NCBI GenBank assembly: GCA_031763025.1
Contig: JASSKH010000003.1
Coordinates: forward strand, 6,934,718-6,998,717
Origin: Macrocystis pyrifera
Taxonomy: Eukaryota; Sar; Phaeophyceae; Laminariales; Laminariaceae
Direction of reading: 5' to 3'
Length of the DNA: 64,000 bases
Below are positions 61,620-64,000 of this stretch, piece by piece. Numbering within the stretch: position 1 is the first letter of the stretch; each line of letters starts with the position of its first letter. Below the pieces are notes generated by a model. That model saw nothing but the letters and a program-made list of their open reading frames with translations. It was not told the DNA's origin and made no database searches. The position numbers and the translations under genes were made by a program.

Positions 61620-63060
61620 AAGAACTGGCCTTATGCAGTCCGAATAAGCAAAATTTGACCGGAAATTCCAGATTTGATACTCCGATGGCCCAAGTGGTCA
61701 GATATTGGCCCAAAATCCGACGACTTGGGTCATCAGATTTTCAAGTCTAAAAATGGCATGGTCTCTAAATTCAATATGTTATCCACGACAGCAAGCAGCA
61801 GCAGAACGATCGATGAGTTGGATGGTGACACAGCTGTATAGCCACGCTGCTTTGCGCTCGACGCGCGGTCGGCGCGTCTCTTCGTGGTCGGACTACAGTT
61901 GGCTGGCGCAGGCTCGGGCCTAGAGACCAAGAGAAGCGCACGCGGCGCGCACCTCTCCGTCGACATGTACGCGTAGACTACAGCAGCAGCAGCAGCAGCA
62001 GTCAGTCACATTGTGAAATACCAGTACGAAATACCAAGACAGGTTGACTCTAGCGCACTCGGCACGTACGTCTCATCGCCGCCAGACCAAAGGCAGTCAA
62101 CGTTGGCTCCAACGCTTGGGTCCTACGCGCAGTACAGCGCACCCAACGCGTCTCTTCGGGACGCCAGACCACAACATCGGCAGTTGGTCTCGGCGTCTGC
62201 TCGAATCGCCGCACGCAATAAATCCGATTTTTCCGCACAGGAAGGCTGTGGGCGTGTCCAAACGTCCAAACAGAATCGAAAATCGAATTCGAAATGACAA
62301 TCAACAAGGCGCTGATTGGTCCCTGGCCCAAACATGTTCCCGTTCGTTTTTTAGGTTTCCAAGAAAATGAACTATTTAGGCCGTTTCCTATGTGGTTCGA
62401 TTTTTGAGCTGCAGATTTTGACCCGATGGCATTTTCAGATATGAACTTGACAAATCGAAAGAGTCTTTCTATGCGGAAAAATCAGATTTATTGTGCGTGT
62501 AGAGATTCGAGCAAACGCCGAGACCAACTGCTGTTTATGTGGTTTGGTGCCGTGAAGAGACGCGCTGGGTGCGCTGCCCTGCGCGTAGGCCCCAAGCGTC
62601 CGAGCCCACGCTGACTGCCTCTAGTCTGGTGGCGAAGAGACGTGGCGAGTGCGCTAGAGTCAACCTGTCATGGTATTTTGTGTTTCATTTTGTGACTGAC
62701 TGCTGCTGCTGCTGTACAGCTGTCGTGCAGTCTACAAGTACGTATCCACGGAGAGGCGCGTGCCGCGTGCGCTTCTCTTGGTCTTTAGGCCCAAGCCCGC
62801 GCCAGCCGACTCTAGTCTGGCCACGGAGGGACGCGCCGTCCGCGCGTCGGGCGCGAAGCAACGTCGCTATACAGCTGTATCACCATCCAACTCATCGATC
62901 GTTCTGCTGCTGCTGTTTGTTGTGGTGGACAACATCTTGAATTTAGAGAGCATGCAATTTTTCGATTAGAAAATCTGATGACCCAGGTCGGGTCATCGGA
63001 TTCTCAAATCGAAAAAATTCCGGTCGGATTTCGCATATTTGGACTGCATAAGCAGGGTCA
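61620..63060. mobile_element. Fold-back element with arms of about 600 bp
   Basis: The left arm (about 61620-62255) and right arm (about 62455-63060) are inverted copies. Matching landmarks from outside in: CTTATGCAGTCC, GGGTCATCAGATTTTC, AACGATCGATGAGTTGGATG, ACAGCTGTATAGC, GACCAAGAGAAGCGCACGCG, GGTTGACTCTAGCGCACTCG, CAGTTGGTCTCGGCGT, AATCNGATTTTTCCGCA. About 80-85% paired. The centre is about 200 bp with no coding capacity. It resembles Foldback elements or long-TIR MITEs. Confidence 0.85.
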
Positions 63061-64000
63061 TGCATTTTTTAGATCGAAAAATACAAATCTAAAATCTAAA
63101 GCTCGAAATCGACCCGCATCCAGGAAACAGCCTTACAATAAAACCCAATGCCAAAATAAAAAAGTTGACGGCTGGAAATCGAAAAGCAAATCGAAAACAC
63201 GAACAGCAACAATTCAACGCGTCCTACTGGTCAACTCAGCCACGTCAAAATATCACATGAGGACCGCCGTACACAGCATCCAACCTTGAACCCACAGTTA
63301 GCACGGCAACGCAGCCGCACAGACCCCCCCCAACACAACACCAGCACCGACGTTCTCGGGCCTTTGTTTCCCGGCGTTCGAGCCAAAGCGGACATATTTT
63401 GAGGAAAATTCAGGATGATGCTCTCCACAACAAGGTCCGAAGTTCGTTCTTAGTATAATTTCAAGTTTGTCAACGTTGGACGCGCCACCACCTCCATGGG
63501 AGGCCCAACGACGTCCCGGAATCGAATTGCCGTCGCGTCTGCCTGCTTGCGTGGTGGATCTGTGTTGCCGAGCGCTAGATTGCCGGCATGTGTGCACAGT
63601 TGCGAACGGCCCAAGTAGACTGTGCTCTCCGTTGCTTTTCGCCTGGATTTATTTCGCTTTTCGATTCTGTTTGGGCACCTCGGCTAATTTCCATCGAAAT
63701 CGGAACGAATTCGATTTTCGATTTCGCTTTTCGATTCTGTTTGGACACGCCCTTGTTACAACCCAATGCCAAAATAAAAGAGTCGAGGGCTCGAAATCGA
63801 AAAGCAAATCGAGAACACCAACAACAACAATTTAGCGCGTCCTACTGGTCAGCGCAGCCACGTCAACATATCACATCAGGACATCAGGACCGCCGTACAC
63901 AGCATCCAGCATCCAAACCACAGCTAGCATGACAACACCTCCGTGGGAGGCCCAACAGCTAGCATGACAACGTCCCAGAATCGAATTGCCGTCACCGTTT
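63061..64000. repeat. Direct repeat pair of about 190 bp and related debris
   Basis: CCAATGCCAAAATAAAA, GAAATCGAAAAGCAAATCGA, GCGTCCTACTGGTCA and GACCGCCGTACACAGCATCC occur at 63117-63310 and again at 63748-63940. CCTCC-TGGGAGGCCCAAC and GAATCGAATTGCCGTC also occur twice (63490-63535, 63940-63996). The second copy is cut by the window edge. No gene seen. Confidence 0.7.

Overview
This is a stretch of repeat-rich nuclear DNA from a eukaryote. The evidence is spliced genes with GT-AG introns of one to several kilobases, LINEs, tRNA-derived SINEs, several families of small DNA transposons (MITEs), a split-direct-repeat retroelement and many microsatellites. CAG/CTG-coded amino-acid runs, kilobase introns and protein wording I associate with stramenopile repeats point to a large-genome photosynthetic stramenopile, possibly a brown alga. 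That is an inference from style, not a database match. No tRNA, rRNA or CRISPR locus is visible.

Layout. 1-1.1 kb: tail of a degraded retroelement protein on the minus strand, then a 42-bp-period array of palindromes (1.16-1.61 kb). 1.9-9.3 kb: transposon graveyard with two copies of one LINE (family A), a tRNA-derived SINE in three copies, and a scrambled cluster of an AAC-tailed short repeat. 10.2-11.6 kb: two plus-strand exons of an unrecognised low-complexity protein. 13.1-14.2 kb: two possible minus-strand coding pieces. 14.7-17.4 kb: diverged duplications with a run of 70 C.

18.1-34.3 kb: the main host gene, on the minus strand. Nine exons with matching splice phases encode four zinc-binding Cys/His repeats followed by a PARP-type ADP-ribosyltransferase domain with an H-Y-E triad. 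Its introns carry a 2.6-kb LINE (family B), several LINE-B tails, a hAT-like element inserted into a TA-target MITE, and a palindromic element. One exon has a one-base excess at an A8 run, and the first zinc-repeat exon has been tandemly duplicated.

35-43.3 kb: interleaved duplications, CCRTGG arrays, MITEs, AAC-tailed repeats and a minus-strand LINE-A tail. 43.4-49.4 kb: a tyrosine-recombinase retroelement of Ngaro type with split direct repeats A1...B1-A2...B2. 50-55.7 kb: several unrelated tandem arrays. 56.1-56.9 kb: two possible exons. 58.8-64 kb: CCATGG-rich repeats, a MITE with an internal 41-bp array, and a 1.4-kb fold-back element.

The most unusual observation is at a very small scale. 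Pairs of repeat copies differ by exact insertions of CCTGG, CCGG or CTACTGCTGTG between duplicated TA dinucleotides, and TACCTGGTA or its complement occurs 13 times where about 0.5 would be expected by chance. All comparisons were made by eye, so percent identities are impressions and family names below clade level are tentative.
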